64,000 nt of DNA from Apiospora phragmitis. Its lineage: Eukaryota; Ascomycota; Sordariomycetes; Amphisphaeriales; Apiosporaceae. Position numbers and translations under genes: made by a program. Location of the stretch: positions 1,860,001 through 1,924,000 of the forward strand of contig JAQQWL010000003.1 of the NCBI GenBank assembly GCA_038363925.1, in the 5' to 3' direction. Numbering within the stretch: position 1 is the stretch's first letter; every line of letters begins with the position of its first letter. Under the pieces are notes generated by a model. That model was not told the origin of the DNA, ran no database searches, and was given only the letters and a program-made list of their open reading frames with translations. Positions 12,330 through 23,978 of the stretch are shown here, in pieces.

Positions 12330-15300
12330 GTATCCGTATTATTTTAAGTAGTAATAATTGATAATTAGTTTTTAAAATAATTTTTACGATTTTAAATAGT
12401 CCGATCTTTTTAAAGTCTAGTTTATCGCTTAATCGCTTAATTTTAATATTTTATCGTAAGAGGTAGATTTTTTTTCCTTTTTTAAAAATTAATCCTTTTA
12501 ACCTTATTTAATCGGCGTACTTTTTTACTCGCTGCTAAAAAAAGGTAAGGTCTTATTATAATATAATTTAGAATTCTTTTAATTTTTCGATTTATACGAT
12601 CGCGATTAGTGCTAACTTTTTTTCTAAAGGTTTTCTAGTAATTTCTAGGTCGTACCCGTAGTTCGCTCGGAATAGTGAGATACGCGTAGCTTCGTTATTC
12701 GCGTTATTATAGGCGAATTAAGTTATAAGTAATAATTATACCTAATTGTTTTGTTTATAATTAATATAATAACGTAGGTATTATTTTAAGGTTTAATTTA
12801 TCCGCTCGGTTTATTTATCCGTTTAGGGGTGGTAAACCGTAGATAGTTTATATTTAATTTTAAATTATATTATAAGTAATTTTTAAAATTTAACGATAAA
12901 TAGTTTATCTCTATCGGAAATAATTATTTCGAGTAGTCCGTATTAATTAATAATTATTCGAAGGAATGTGTACGTTAAATTATTAATATCGTTAGATTTC
13001 TTATATAATAAGAAATAAATATATTTCGTAAGTTTATTCGTAATTATTAAAATATTATTATAATTAACCTTAATTAGGGGTTTTTTTAATAGGGGTAGCT
13101 TAATAATAAAATTAAGTATAATAGTTTTTTATATTTTATTTAGTAATAGGATTAGCTATAACTCTTTATACGGCCGGTGTCGGGTAGCTTTTATTTTATT
13201 ATAGAGGTTGTATTTACCGATTATTTTAGCTACGATTAGCTTAAGGTTTTTATAATCGAATTATTTAATAATCCTTTTCTAGGTTTTAAATATTCCTTGG
13301 TATTTGTGTATAAGGTGCTCGTAAAATTCTTAAATAAAATCTTCGCGGTATTATTTAAGGATATAGATCTTATTTCGGTAAAAGGCGAGACCGTCGCGGT
13401 TTTCGAAGTAATCTTTAGGGTAGTTTACGGGGTCGGGGGTTTAATTAAATTATCGGAACTTAATAACTTAATCGTTATTATATTAGACGTGGTTTATAGC
13501 GTTTAATTATTTTAACGGTATAAGGTTATTATTTTAGTTATAGGTAAGGATAGTTCGCGTTTTAAGCAGGACTTCTTCCTAGTGGTCTAGTTATTAGCTT
13601 AATACGTCGGCGCGACTATTCTCGCTACTTTTTCGGTAAATAATAATGAGGTTAAATTTTAATAAAAATTTAAACCATCATATTTATTATTTATTTAGTT
13701 TTTTTATAATAATAAACGTTATAAGGTTTTTATAATTAGTATAAACCTTAATTAGCTTTATTATTCCGTTAAAAAATGTTTCTATTTTTTTATAAACTTT
13801 AATAATAGTTATTAATTCTTTATTATAAATGTAATAATTAAGCTTTAATTTATTAAATTTTTTTAAAAAGAATATAACCGGGTATAATTTCCCGTTATCG
13901 TTTCGTTAATTAAGCTGTCCTCCGATTATATAGTTCGATACATTAATCTTAATTTTAAAGGGTTTAGACGGATTTATTACACGAAGCGCTAGTTTGTTAA
14001 AAATCTGTTCTTTAATGTTATAGAAGGCTTTATCTTTTTTTTTTATTTATCGGAATAGTTTATCCTTTTTTATTAAGTTCGTTAGGGGTGTCGCTATCTT
14101 GTTAAATCCGGGACGAAGATCCGGTAATAATTAGTTAATTTTAAAAAAGATCTGACTTTTATAGCGCTTATAAGTGTAAGCTATTCTTTAATTACTAAGA
14201 TTTTCGAAGGTTTTATTCGGATTTCGCCCGGGGATATTACGTATCTTACGAAGGTGACGGATCGTCGGTAGAATTCGCTTTTTTTTAGATTAACTAGTAG
14301 GTTGGCGTCTTGTAACTTTTAGAGTATTAGTTTTACGTACTTTCGGTGTTATTTATTATTTTCGGAATAAATAAAGATGTTGTCGAGGTATATTACAATA
14401 AACTTATCGAGGTATTTTTATAAGATATAGTTAATTATAGATTAAAAATTAGTTAATATATTAATTAAATTAAATAATATAGCTTAGTATTTAAAATAGC
14501 TGTATTTAGTTCGGAACGTGGTTTTTTATTTTTATTTTTTTTTAATTCGGATTAAATTATATACATTAAGAAGGTCGAGTATTATAAAGATTTTAACGTG
14601 TAATAGTTTATTTCATAAATCGCCGATTAGAGGTAAAGGGTATCGGTTTTTAATAATAATTTCGTTAAGTTTTTAGTAATTAATATATATACGTTATTTA
14701 GGTTTCCCGTTTTTGCTTTTTTTTAGAACAAAGAGGATAGAGAAGCCTGTTAATAATGTGGATGGTCGGATAACTTTTTTCTCGAGATTTTTTATAATAT
14801 ACTCTTTTAAGGCTTATTTATACTCCTGGTTAAGTTTATATATAGGTATAAATAGGGGTTCCTTCTTATTTTTAGGGGTATTTTATAATCCTATCGTATA
14901 TAAAGCGGTAAGCCTGTTTTTAATTTTTTATTAAAAAAAGCTTCGAATTACCGGTATTTTTTTAGTATAATTATTATAATGTTCGGTTTAAGTTTTTTAA
15001 TAATAATATATACTTTAAATATTTTAAGTTTATTAAGAGATTATTTCTTAAACCGTTATTTATTAATTAAACCTCTTTTTAATATATTTTATTAAAATTA
15101 ACCTATTTTTTAATTAATTTTAAAATTATTTACTTATAATTAAAATATTTTTAAAATTATATCATATCTTACAACGTCTATAATATTATACGTAATTCGT
15201 TTATAACGTTTTTCGATATCGATTAAAAGGTTCGCGATTTCTTTCCGTACTTCTTTATCGTTATAAGTTATAAGTCCTTTATCGACGGTTTTAAATTAGT

Positions 15301-17842
15301 ATAAAGCGTTTTTCTCTTATTATTTAAATTTAAAATAATTAATAATTCATAATAAAGTATAATTTCCTTATACTCCGCTATCGAGTAACGCTTTAATATA
15401 AACTTTTTTTATACCTAGTATTAATATAATATATTTATAAATAGCTCGATTATCCATTATCTAGTATAAGGACCTATCTTAGTCCGCTTATTATCGTCTT
15501 TTTATAATAAGCGGCGTCTATTTCTTAAATACTATTTTTATAAGTAAGTAATAATTTCTTACAATCGATCCTCGTATCGTCGCTATCGTTTTTTCTATTC
15601 TTTATAAAATATTTTTTAATATATTAATAAAAGTGTTTTTATACTCTTCCTCGTATAAAATATTATCCTTAATATTTAAAACTCGGGTTTTTCTAATAAT
15701 TTAAAAGTTTATTAAATTCGCGGTAATTTATAAACGCTTTATAAATTCTTTAATATAATAAAGGGGTTTTTTTATCGGGTATATACCTATACGTTTTAAA
15801 AACGTTAAACGTTTTCCTTTAAACATTTATAAGCTCGTAATTTTTCCTAGGTGTGTTTAAAGTATTAATCCTCGAAATATTCCCTTTAATCTCGTTTTTT
15901 TAAATAATATTATTATAATTATCGTAAGTTTTTTTATATTAATAAATACGCGTATCGTCCGTTTAGGATCAACGTTTAAATTTTTCCGATAATATAATCT
16001 AGGTATAGTTACATAATAAGTCGTTTACTAATCCTTTAGGGAAACTATTTATATTCGAGCTTTTTCGCGAAGTATTTCGTATAAGCGTCATATATATACG
16101 AAATCTATAAGAGCGTGAAGTGTCCTTCGTATATAGGGGAGATTTATAAGTTATCCTTTATTACGTAATTATTATAAATTTTTTAATTAAAACCGGCCGT
16201 AATAAATATTTAGCGTAAGTGTTTCGAATCGGGGTAAGGAATACTAGGGATAGCTAACCATCCGTCGGTCTTAAGGTTTCTAAATTTAGCGATTTCGTTT
16301 ATTAGCTCGTTTATTAATATACCTATTAATTATTTGTAATTTATTAATTATTTGTAATTTATTAATTATTTTAACTAGTTTATAATATTATTTATTAAAT
16401 TATTATTTTCGTTATAAAAAAGGAGTTACTCCTTTCGTATTATCGCGACGCTTCGGCTATAGTCCTTTTCGCTTTTCGGGGCTTTAAAGAATTATCCGGT
16501 ACTTTCTTTATTTATTAAGTAAGAGGTATACCTATTATTATAATAGGCTATTTAAGATAAATTATTATATTTAATAGTAGCGTTATTATTTTTAATAACT
16601 ATTATAGGGGTGTTTTTTACTTTAATTATATTAACGTATTATTCGTTTAAAACTCGTTAAAAGTCCTTTTTTAATACTCGATATTTTCGAGCGTAATATC
16701 CTAGTTTTTAGTAATTATAGTAGGTACCGCGTAGCTTTTTATTTTATTTATTATATTTAGTAGCGTTGAGATTTATAAGCCCGCTATAATAGTTATATGC
16801 CGTGGTATTTCTAGGCGGTATATAGTTATATTATTATGGTCGCCCCGTATTAGCTTAGGTTCGATTAATTTACCGCTAGGGTCCGCCTTATTTTTCACGG
16901 CGTCGTTCGTATATATAAGTATCGATCTTAATAATGAACTCTATATACGAAAAAGAATTATTGGGGGCGTCAAGCCGGCTAAGTTCGTCCTTAACGTCAT
17001 CCTTTAATTTTCGGTAATATATTATAATTTTCGTAGCTTCGGTATAATTTAGTCAAGCTATGATACGCCGGAACTCGGCTGTGTAAGAAACGGCTAATCC
17101 TTTTTATTTAAAGGTTTTAAGTTCCCTCTCCGCTTGTCGCTTTTCGTCGAGGTTTTAAAAGAGTAACTTAAAGGCTTATTCGAAGCCGTCGTAATTTTCG
17201 AAAATACGCTATACCTTTATACGGTATAGTTTAATTTATTAATCGTTTTTTACGAGTTTATTTAAATAAGGCTCGAATTAAGCGAATACTTTATTTTTAA
17301 AAAACGAGGTAGCGTGGATAACTCGCTAGGTAAAGTTTTAGAACGTTTTTTTATAGAACCGTTAATAGGTTTTAATTTAAATAAAGAAGCTTTAAAAGTT
17401 TCCGCTTATTCCGTTAAAAAGTGTTAACGTATTAATTTTTATACCCTTCTTTAGTGTAATAAGGGTTTAAATAATATTAATAACTATGCGGAAAAGACGT
17501 ATTTTTTCGCGTAGTTTATCGATATTATAAGGTGTTTATCCTAGGGTGTTTTTAATTAAGAGCTCGTTACGCTCCTTTTCGAGCTTAATATAATAATGCT
17601 AGTAGTTGGCGCTCTTTTATTCGAATTTTTTAATTTGCTTAACTAGCGCTTATCGTATAGGCTCGTCGTTATTATTATCGCTATCGATATTTATAACAGG
17701 GTCCCGTTAAGAGGTGCTAAAGGTGGCGATAGGAGTCTTTCCTTGTCGGACGGTATTACTAAGGCTAGGTATAAATATAGTTCTTGTGGTATTATTACTT
17801 AAAGGTTTAAATAATAATTCGTAAAAATAAAAATAATTAAAA
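12330..17842 (-). pseudogene. gypsy-2 gag-pol, RIP-inactivated
   Basis: Read on the minus strand. A Gag zinc-knuckle remnant is near 16670-16740, a conserved gag/protease spacer at about 15600-16300, the RT catalytic box near 14375-14405 (reads YLDN), RNase H near 13600-14150, and integrase near 12400-13500. The sequence directly after the LTR (17842 downward) matches the leader of gypsy-3 and gypsy-4, so the elements belong to related subfamilies. Stops occur throughout. Short plus-strand frames at 13297-13506 and 14713-14934 are chance frames inside this region. Confidence 0.88.
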
Positions 17843-18505
17843 TATAACGAACGTTATTTAAGTTTTAAAAGAAACCTAATAAAATATATTAAGGTTTATA
17901 TTAATAATACGAAAAAGTATTTAAACGTATAATAAAAGTCGCTTTTATTAATATAATAAGTAATAGTTTATAAAAACGAAGGTAATTAAAACGCGTAAGC
18001 TCGGGGGTATTTATAATAGTTTTATTAAAATTATTTATTTTATTAATAAATTAAAATTAATACTTATATTAATTATTAAAATAAAAAGTATTTATATAAA
18101 ATATATAAAAAACGTTTATTATTATATATTTAATCCTTTTTTTATTAATTTATTATTATTTAATAACTTTTTTTAATTACACTTTACGTTATTTAATAAT
18201 CTCGTTTAATTACGCTTTATATTATTTAATAATCTCGCTTAATTACGCTTTATATTACTTAATAATCTCGTTTAATCGTTTACCGTGCTACGTAACTTAT
18301 TAACGGTCGCCGTTACCTTATAGGCGTATTCGCCTTATCGCCGGGCGCGGTGGTGGCGTTACTCGTTATTAAGAAAAGTCGAGCTTTGTATTAATATAGC
18401 TAGCGGTACGGTCCGTAGCTGTGGTATCGTAGCTTGTTCGGGGTATAGTAGTTCCGTGCCGGTGAGTAGGGTCTTTTGGCCGCATGATTAGGTCGGGTTA
18501 TAATA
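17843..18505 (-). repeat. 5' LTR of gypsy-2
   Basis: 663-bp LTR matching 3001-3662. Its final 210 bp (about 18290-18505) keep a near-normal GC content while the remainder is AT-rich. TSD TATAA follows at 18506-18510. Confidence 0.9.
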
Positions 18506-21145
18506 TATAAGCTTAATAAAATAATTATTAAAAACCGGTACCCCTTATTCTTAATTAGCGATTTACGGGATAAGTTATTATACGCTAAAATATTTATAGC
18601 GCTTAATCTCTTTAATATATATAACTTAATCTATATTAAAAAAAAGGAGTAGAAAACCGTGTTTTAAACTAAATACGAATATTTCGAATATTAAATTATG
18701 CCGTTTAACTTAATTAATATATTAACTAACTTTTAATTTATAATTAATTACGTATTATAAGAATACCTTAATAAGTTTATTGTGGTATACCTTGATAACA
18801 TCCTTATTTACTCCGAAAACAAAAAATAATATAAGGAGCATGTAAAGCTAATATTTTAAAAACTATAAGATAATAATTTGCTAGTTAACCTAAAAAAAAC
18901 AAGTTTTACTAGGTTTAAGTCACCTTTATAAAATACGTTATATCTTTAAGAGAAATCCGAATAGAATCCTCTAAAGTAATAACAGTTAAGGAGTAACCGA
19001 CGCTTATAAGCGCTATAGAAGTTAAATCTTTCTTAAAACTAGTTAATTATTACTAGATTTTTATCCCCAAATTTAGTAGGTTAATAATATTTCTAATAAA
19101 CTTGATTAAAAAGGATATATTATTTATATAAACCGAGAAAGAAGAAGAAGCTTTTTAAGTTATAAAAGATCGAATTATTAACGAATTAATACTTTACGTA
19201 ATAAATCCTATAAAACCTTTCGAAGTTAAAACCGACGTATCGAACTATACGATTAGAGGCTAACTAAATTAACGAAATAATAACGGAAAGTTATACCCCG
19301 TCGTATTTTTTTTAAAAAAGTTAAATAGACTAGAGCTTAATTATTAAATTTATAATAAAAAGTTAATAACTATTATTAAAGCTTTCGAAAAATAGAGATA
19401 TTATTTTAATAAAACGAAAGAACTTATAAAGGTTTATACCGATTATAAAAACCTAACTATGTTTATTATTATAAAAGAATTAAATAAATAATAAATATAA
19501 TGGTCTAAGTTTTTATTAAAATTTAACTTCGTTATTATTTATCATAAAGGTAGTAATAACGGAAGGGCCGACGCTTTTAATCGATGACCAGACCATTAGG
19601 AAGAAGTTCTACCGGAGACCCGGATTATTTTTATATATAATAATAATAGTAACCTCGTACCGTTACGATACCTATACGTAACTAACCACGTTTAATATAA
19701 TAATAAGTAGGTTACGTGTTTTAAGGAATATTACGAGTAAATAGATATAATTATTTTACGACCACCGTATAAAGTATTAAAAAACGGGTTAATATATTAC
19801 TAAAGTAAGATCTTTATTCTCGAGTAATACCGGCGGGAATTTATTTAAAAATTTTACTCATACTTCGCGCATAGATATTAAGAATTATTTAAAATATAGA
19901 AACGAATCTTATAACTATTTAATTACGAAGACTTAAAAAACTAAGTCGCGTAGGTTATTAGCGAATACGACTTATATAATAAAGCTAAGGCTACACGATA
20001 CCGATTATATAAAGAATTATAATTTATACTATTATTAAATAAAGTATAAAAAACGATCGCGTTTAACTTTATTATTAAGCTACCCCCGTTAATAGAACTA
20101 TTAATCGAGGTCGAGTATAATAATATCTTAGTAATTACGAATAAATTTATAAAGTATACCTACTTCCTCTCGTATAAAGAATTTAATAATATTAGCAACT
20201 TTATATATATATTTCTCTGAACTATCGTTAGTTAATATAGGTTATTAAAAATAATTATCTTTAACCGAGATAAGTTATTTATAACTAAATTCTAGAAATC
20301 GCTTATAACGTAACTAGGCGTAAAGTATAAATTATTCACGGCTTATTACTTATAGACGAATAAATAAATTAAATAAATAAACTAGACCCTAAAATAATAC
20401 CTACGATACTATATGAATTATAAATAAAATAATTAAGTAAAATTATTACTTATAGCGTAGTTCGCGTATAATAACGTAAATAACGAAACTACGCGTATTT
20501 TATTATTTCGAACGAATTATAAATATAACCCGGAAATCACTAAATAACCCTTAAAAGGAGAACTAATACTAATCGCGACTATATAAATCGAGAAATTAAA
20601 AAAACTTTAAACTATTTTATAATAAAACCTTACTTTTCTTTAAAAATGAATAAAGAAATACGCTAATAAAACAAAGTTAAAAGGATTAACCTTAGAGGAG
20701 GGAAAAAAAGTTTACCTCTTATAACGAAATATTAAAACTAAACGACCTAGTAATAAATTAGACTTTAAAAAAATCGAACTATTAAAAATTATAAAAGTTA
20801 TTTTAAAAACTAATTACTAATTATTATGATTTAAAATAATACGGATATACTTTATTTTTTATATTTTATTACTCGAATTAACTTTAAAAAATATATATAT
20901 CGATATATAGCTAAAAGTCGAGACGGATTAATACGAATACGAAATCGAGAAAATCGTTAATAAAAAAAAGGGATAAAGCTTTTAATACCTCGTTTAATAG
21001 AAAAATTACTTATTAAAAAATAATACTTAAAAACTTAAAGGATATTTAAAAAACTTTATTAAAGAACTTTAAACGTTTAAAGCGGGATAAGCTTAAATTC
21101 GGCTAATAAAAACGGCTCTAATAAGACGTTAAAGTATACCTTGTT

Positions 21146-21556
21146 TTAGTTAAAAGAAAAATCCGATAGTAACGTAGGGGTCACCTTAGGCGACGGCTTA
21201 GCCGCCGCTTTATAACGAACTTCCTCTTTAACCTCTTCCCGCTTTACACGTTTTAGCTCCTCGATAAAGTTAAGGCTACGCTAAACCGCCCGTATTATTT
21301 TTTCGAACCATAGTTTCTTTTATTTCCGAAGACGTTACACCTTCGCGTTTATTTTTTAATAATACTCCTCAGCCTTTTTAATCTTTACCTCTAGTTTTAA
21401 ATATTAAAAGGCGGCACTTATTAAAGCCTTTATAAAAAAACCTATATTATAATTAGATTAATAATTAATAATATACTCGCCGTAATGCGACGAGTTATTC
21501 GAGGAGGTACGGTAAGAAAAACCGCGACGAATATAGTAGGAATAACCGTCCGGCAT
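21146..21556 (-). pseudogene. opposite-strand Zn2Cys6-like / coiled-coil ORF of gypsy-1
   Basis: A 137-codon frame starting with ATG at 21556, antisense to pol and downstream of integrase. Tyr residues 5, 8, 15, 25, 28 and 36 give spacing x2, x6, x9, x2, x7, again inside the Zn2Cys6 consensus (x2, x6, x5-12, x2, x6-8) if each Tyr was Cys. A Lys/Glu-rich helix and the motif RSLNFIEEL follow, aligning with RGLRSLNKL in gypsy-2 and RSLRSLDEL in gypsy-3. In-frame stops are TAA/TAG only. The frame may extend a little past the TAA at 21146 if that codon was CAA. Confidence 0.65.
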
Positions 21557-21651
21557 AATTACGGGACTTTTAAAAATAGTTTACGTAAGAAGGTCGTAAA
21601 TACGAAACTTTTTAATCCTGAGCTAGGCTAGCGTATAACGTTTTTTAATAC

Positions 21652-21780
21652 TGTTACGATCGGCGGGTTAGTCCCCCCGGGGTAGCACTTAAGGCGTAGA
21701 ATTGGACAGAAATGACCCGAAGAGTCATTTCCGAAGCTTTTGCTTTATAGCGCAGTGGTTAGTCCACACGCACTGTAACA
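21652..21780 (-). mobile_element. 129-bp mini-LTR-like element, copy 1
   Basis: A GC-normal 129-bp block inside RIP-ruined gypsy-1. It begins TGTTACGATC, ends CTGTAACA, and is flanked by perfect 5-bp duplications AATAC (21647-21651 and 21781-21785). TG...CA ends plus a 5-bp TSD are the marks of an LTR integrase product, so this is best read as a solo LTR of a very small LTR retrotransposon (SMART/TRIM type). Read on the minus strand it has a TATAAAG box and an 8-bp-stem hairpin (GAAATGAC...GTCATTTC). A second copy lies at 54349-54478. It is too short to be an efficient RIP target, which explains its preservation. Confidence 0.8.
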
Positions 21781-21922
21781 AATACGATTAAATATTATAA
21801 TAAATAGATATTATAAAAAAATAAAAAAAGGAGAACTTATTAAAACTCGATAAGTAAGAAAAATAAAAGTATTTATAAAACTTAGCGCTTTAAGAATAAA
21901 GTAATTAAAAAAAGGAGGATAA

Positions 21923-22540
21923 TATTATAACCTAGCTTAATTATACGGCTTAAATTTATAAAAAAAATACCGGCACGAAATTATTATACCTTAATAAGGA
22001 TACGATATTATTAATATTAATAAAACCGTTAGTTATATTAATATTAATTTACTTATATTTCGTAATTAACCGACGTTTTATATAAAAGTGTTACGACCGG
22101 CGATAAGGCGAATAGGCACCTAAGCCGGAAAAGGGAAAATTAGAAGTCACGTGACGGATCTCGAGATCGCGACGAGATCCTAAGATTCGGCTCGAGGGGA
22201 TCTTATAAAATCCGCGAGATTTAAAAAAACAATAAAGGAGGGATTAAATATATAATTACGGACGCTTTTTTATATATTTTATATAAATATTTTTTATTTT
22301 AATAATTAATTTAAATATTAATTTAATTTATTAATAAAATAAATAACTTTAATAACTTTATTATAAATATTTTTTAAATTTATATATTTTAATTACCTCT
22401 TATTTTTATAATTATTATATATTATATTAATAAAAACGAACTTTTATCGCACGTTTAAATACTCTTTTATACTATTAAATATAAACCCTTTGGTACGTCT
22501 TACTAAGTTTCTATTTAGACCCCTAATAGCGTTCGTTACA
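21923..22540 (+). repeat. 3' LTR of gypsy-1
   Basis: About 618 bp from TATTATAACC (mutated TGTTACGACC-like start) to TTCGTTACA. The middle (22088-22250) is less mutated. A second TGTTACGACC at 22088 makes an alternative, shorter LTR start possible; the polypurine tract just before 21923 favours the longer reading. Confidence 0.75.
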
Positions 22541-23145
22541 CGGAACCGGAGAATAGAAAACTAAATAAAAACAGGACTATTTAAACCTCCCCGCGACGTT
22601 TTTAATAAATAATTCTCCTTTATAACGTTATTAATATTTACGACTAGCCGCTAAATTAAAAAGTTAGCGGATACGCTTAATAATAATAATATTATTTTCG
22701 ATAGCGCGACGCGCCGGGTTTTATTCCGGAAGCTCTAAAAGAGTTTAAATACTTTAAACGGCTAGATCGGCTAATTAGAACACGAGAAGTCACTTTTAAA
22801 AAGTAATTTAAAAAAAAAGAAGTAAAAAAAAAAAGAGTAATATTTAACTTTAACTAGAAGTTTACGCGTATACGAGATACTATAGTAATTAAAAGGGAAA
22901 TAAATAACGTTATATTAAAACCCTAGGTTATTACTTCTTTATTATCGGCGCCGAAAGCCGTTATAATTAAATCTAACTCTAAGTTTAAAATTAAAAGTAT
23001 TATAAAAGCGTTTCGAGATTAAAACGATACTTTTAAGATTTTATATTAAATTTTAATTAAACTATTCGTATTACTATTATATAATATTATTATTAGTTTT
23101 TAAGGTCGCCGTTATATAAGGTGACCGTAGCACCGTTAGCTAGCT
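22541..23145 (+). mobile_element. Fot1-like DNA transposon, 3' 605 bp (copy A)
   Basis: Matches the last 600 bp of the complete copy at 49598-51514 in the same orientation. It ends with the family's terminal inverted repeat (23100-23145, ...AGCTAGCT) followed by TA at 23146-23147. Its other end is cut by gypsy-1. The remaining 1.3 kb should lie just left of this window on the other side of gypsy-1. Confidence 0.85.
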
Positions 23146-23147
23146 TA

Positions 23148-23400
23148 TATATAAGTTTTATTATTATTTCTTATTATATGTGAGCTAGGTATTAGCACTA
23201 ATTATAAAGTGTGCGTATGAAATACATCAGCTGGTATACGAAGCTGCTCGGTATCACGTAAAAAAAGGGTAACGTTCTCTGGAATGTTCTCGTGACCCGG
23301 CACGGTGGTTTAACACTCTCCGAGAGCAGCGGCACAAGTTTGGCTTTTTACCTCAAGAAGCAGAGCTCTGCTTTCCCCTTAACAAACTGTCTAGTGTATA
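23148..23400. other. left edge of GC-normal island, no gene seen
   Basis: Composition changes abruptly after the transposon end, with normal CpA/TpG content from about 23220. I see no supported coding frame here. Short inverted pieces such as CTCTCCGAGAGC are present but not distinctive. Confidence 0.5.
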
Positions 23401-23622
23401 TTCCTGCTAAACTATGCCGATGATATGCTAATTGGAGGCTCGACCGCCTCTGATCTCGCAACTGTCTTTGAGTTAAAGGACGTTGCAGATAGGATAGGAA
23501 CCACTTTAGAGCAGCGTGACGGTGTTCTAAGAGAATGCGTTGCCCACGAAGTGGGTAGCGAGCATCGTCGGTCTTTCGTTCCTACTCCGGCTCTCACTCT
23601 CTCTAAGCCAACTCTCCACGAG
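23401..23622 (+). other. unassigned open frame with a YADD box, possible reverse-transcriptase remnant
   Basis: An open frame of about 70 codons. It includes FLLNYADDMLIGGS at 23401-23442 and then a charged helix-like stretch. YADD flanked by hydrophobic residues resembles the catalytic box of non-LTR or copia-type reverse transcriptases, but no other RT block is recognisable upstream (a TAG closes the frame at 23392-23394) and it ends in a double stop. It lies just downstream of the small secreted protein gene and could be 3' flank of that gene. The RT reading is weak. Confidence 0.25.
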
Positions 23623-23734
23623 TGATAAGGCTCCTGCGGCCATTCCTTTTCCCTCCAATGGGACCTCCGTTGGGACCACCTTGGGCGTTGGGGGAGTCTC
23701 CTATACGCTCGCACCGCTCTCCGGCTATGTTACC

Positions 23735-23978
23735 TCAGCGGATGGGAAACAGGCAGCAGCCATCAGGGTCTTCGAACTGCTCCAGGCCGTTTGCACCAAC
23801 GCCGACTGATTCACAGGGCGGGCCATCGGGGAAGCCGCAGCTTTATTGTTGCTTTCCTCTGGTCAGTTTTGGCCAAGACGATGAGAAGGGGGAAAGGGCA
23901 AAGAAATAATTGGACTTACCCGTTTTGCGACACAACGCCGGCGGCGAATAGAGAAAAGATGATGGAAAGGAACTTCAT
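23735..23978 (-). CDS. small secreted cysteine-rich protein, two exons, 54 aa (effector candidate)
   Basis: Exon 1 is 23978-23920, the intron 23919-23841 (79 nt), and exon 2 23840-23735 with a TGA stop. The intron has a consensus GTAAGT donor, a CTGAC branch-point-like box about 22 nt before the acceptor, and an AAAG acceptor; its length is typical of filamentous fungi. The protein opens with a clear signal peptide, MKFLSIIFSLFAAGVVS, with likely cleavage before Gln18. The mature peptide is about 37 residues, acidic, with four Cys at 21, 29, 48 and 49, allowing two disulphides. There is no membrane span and no known domain that I recognise. The ATG is the first after an AT-rich leader, and a TATA-like TAGTATATTCC lies about 95 nt upstream. 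No RIP-type stop is present. Secretion, size and Cys content fit a fungal effector or antimicrobial-type peptide; the function is unknown. Confidence 0.78.

Larger units (their letters stand above)
3001..18505 (-). mobile_element. gypsy-2, complete minus-strand Ty3/gypsy element, itself interrupted by gypsy-3
   Basis: A full LTR retrotransposon lying on the minus strand inside gypsy-1. Its two LTRs (3001-3662 and 17843-18505) are in the same orientation. The host sequence on either side joins as one RT reading frame and is flanked by a 5-bp duplication TATAA (2996-3000 and 18506-18510). Internal order on the minus strand is 5' LTR, gag, protease, RT, RNase H, integrase, an opposite-strand ORF, a polypurine tract (11435-11448) and the 3' LTR. 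Gypsy-3 is inserted exactly between polypurine tract and 3' LTR. Without gypsy-3 the element would be about 7.7 kb, normal for the family. Confidence 0.92.
18511..22540 (+). mobile_element. gypsy-1, 3' part: RT, RNase H, integrase, opposite-strand ORF and 3' LTR
   Basis: Continuation of the RT frame interrupted at 2995. The RT box near 18780 reads YLDN. The RT/RNase H linker is near 18950-19100, RNase H near 19200-19590, and the integrase zinc domain and core near 19840-20330. An opposite-strand ORF (21146-21556), a polypurine tract (about 21907-21921) and the 3' LTR (21923-22540) follow. A 129-bp mini-LTR element is inserted at 21652. The LTR terminus (TTCGTTACA, 22540) abuts the Fot1-like fragment at 22541, so gypsy-1 inserted into that transposon. 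Confidence 0.9.

Noticed and set aside
13297..14934. Plus-strand frames 13297-13506 and 14713-14934
   Set aside because: Antisense to the minus-strand pol of gypsy-2, with no motif and no recurrence in other copies.
21745..21760. TAGCGCAGTGG, matching a tRNA box A consensus, in the mini-LTR copy 1
   Set aside because: No box B or cloverleaf follows, and TG...CA ends with 5-bp TSDs fit an LTR better than a SINE.
23412..23909. Frames at 23412-23714 (minus), 23540-23809 and 23622-23909 (plus)
   Set aside because: They overlap or are antisense to the two-exon secreted-protein gene and its 3' flank; the spliced gene explains the region better.
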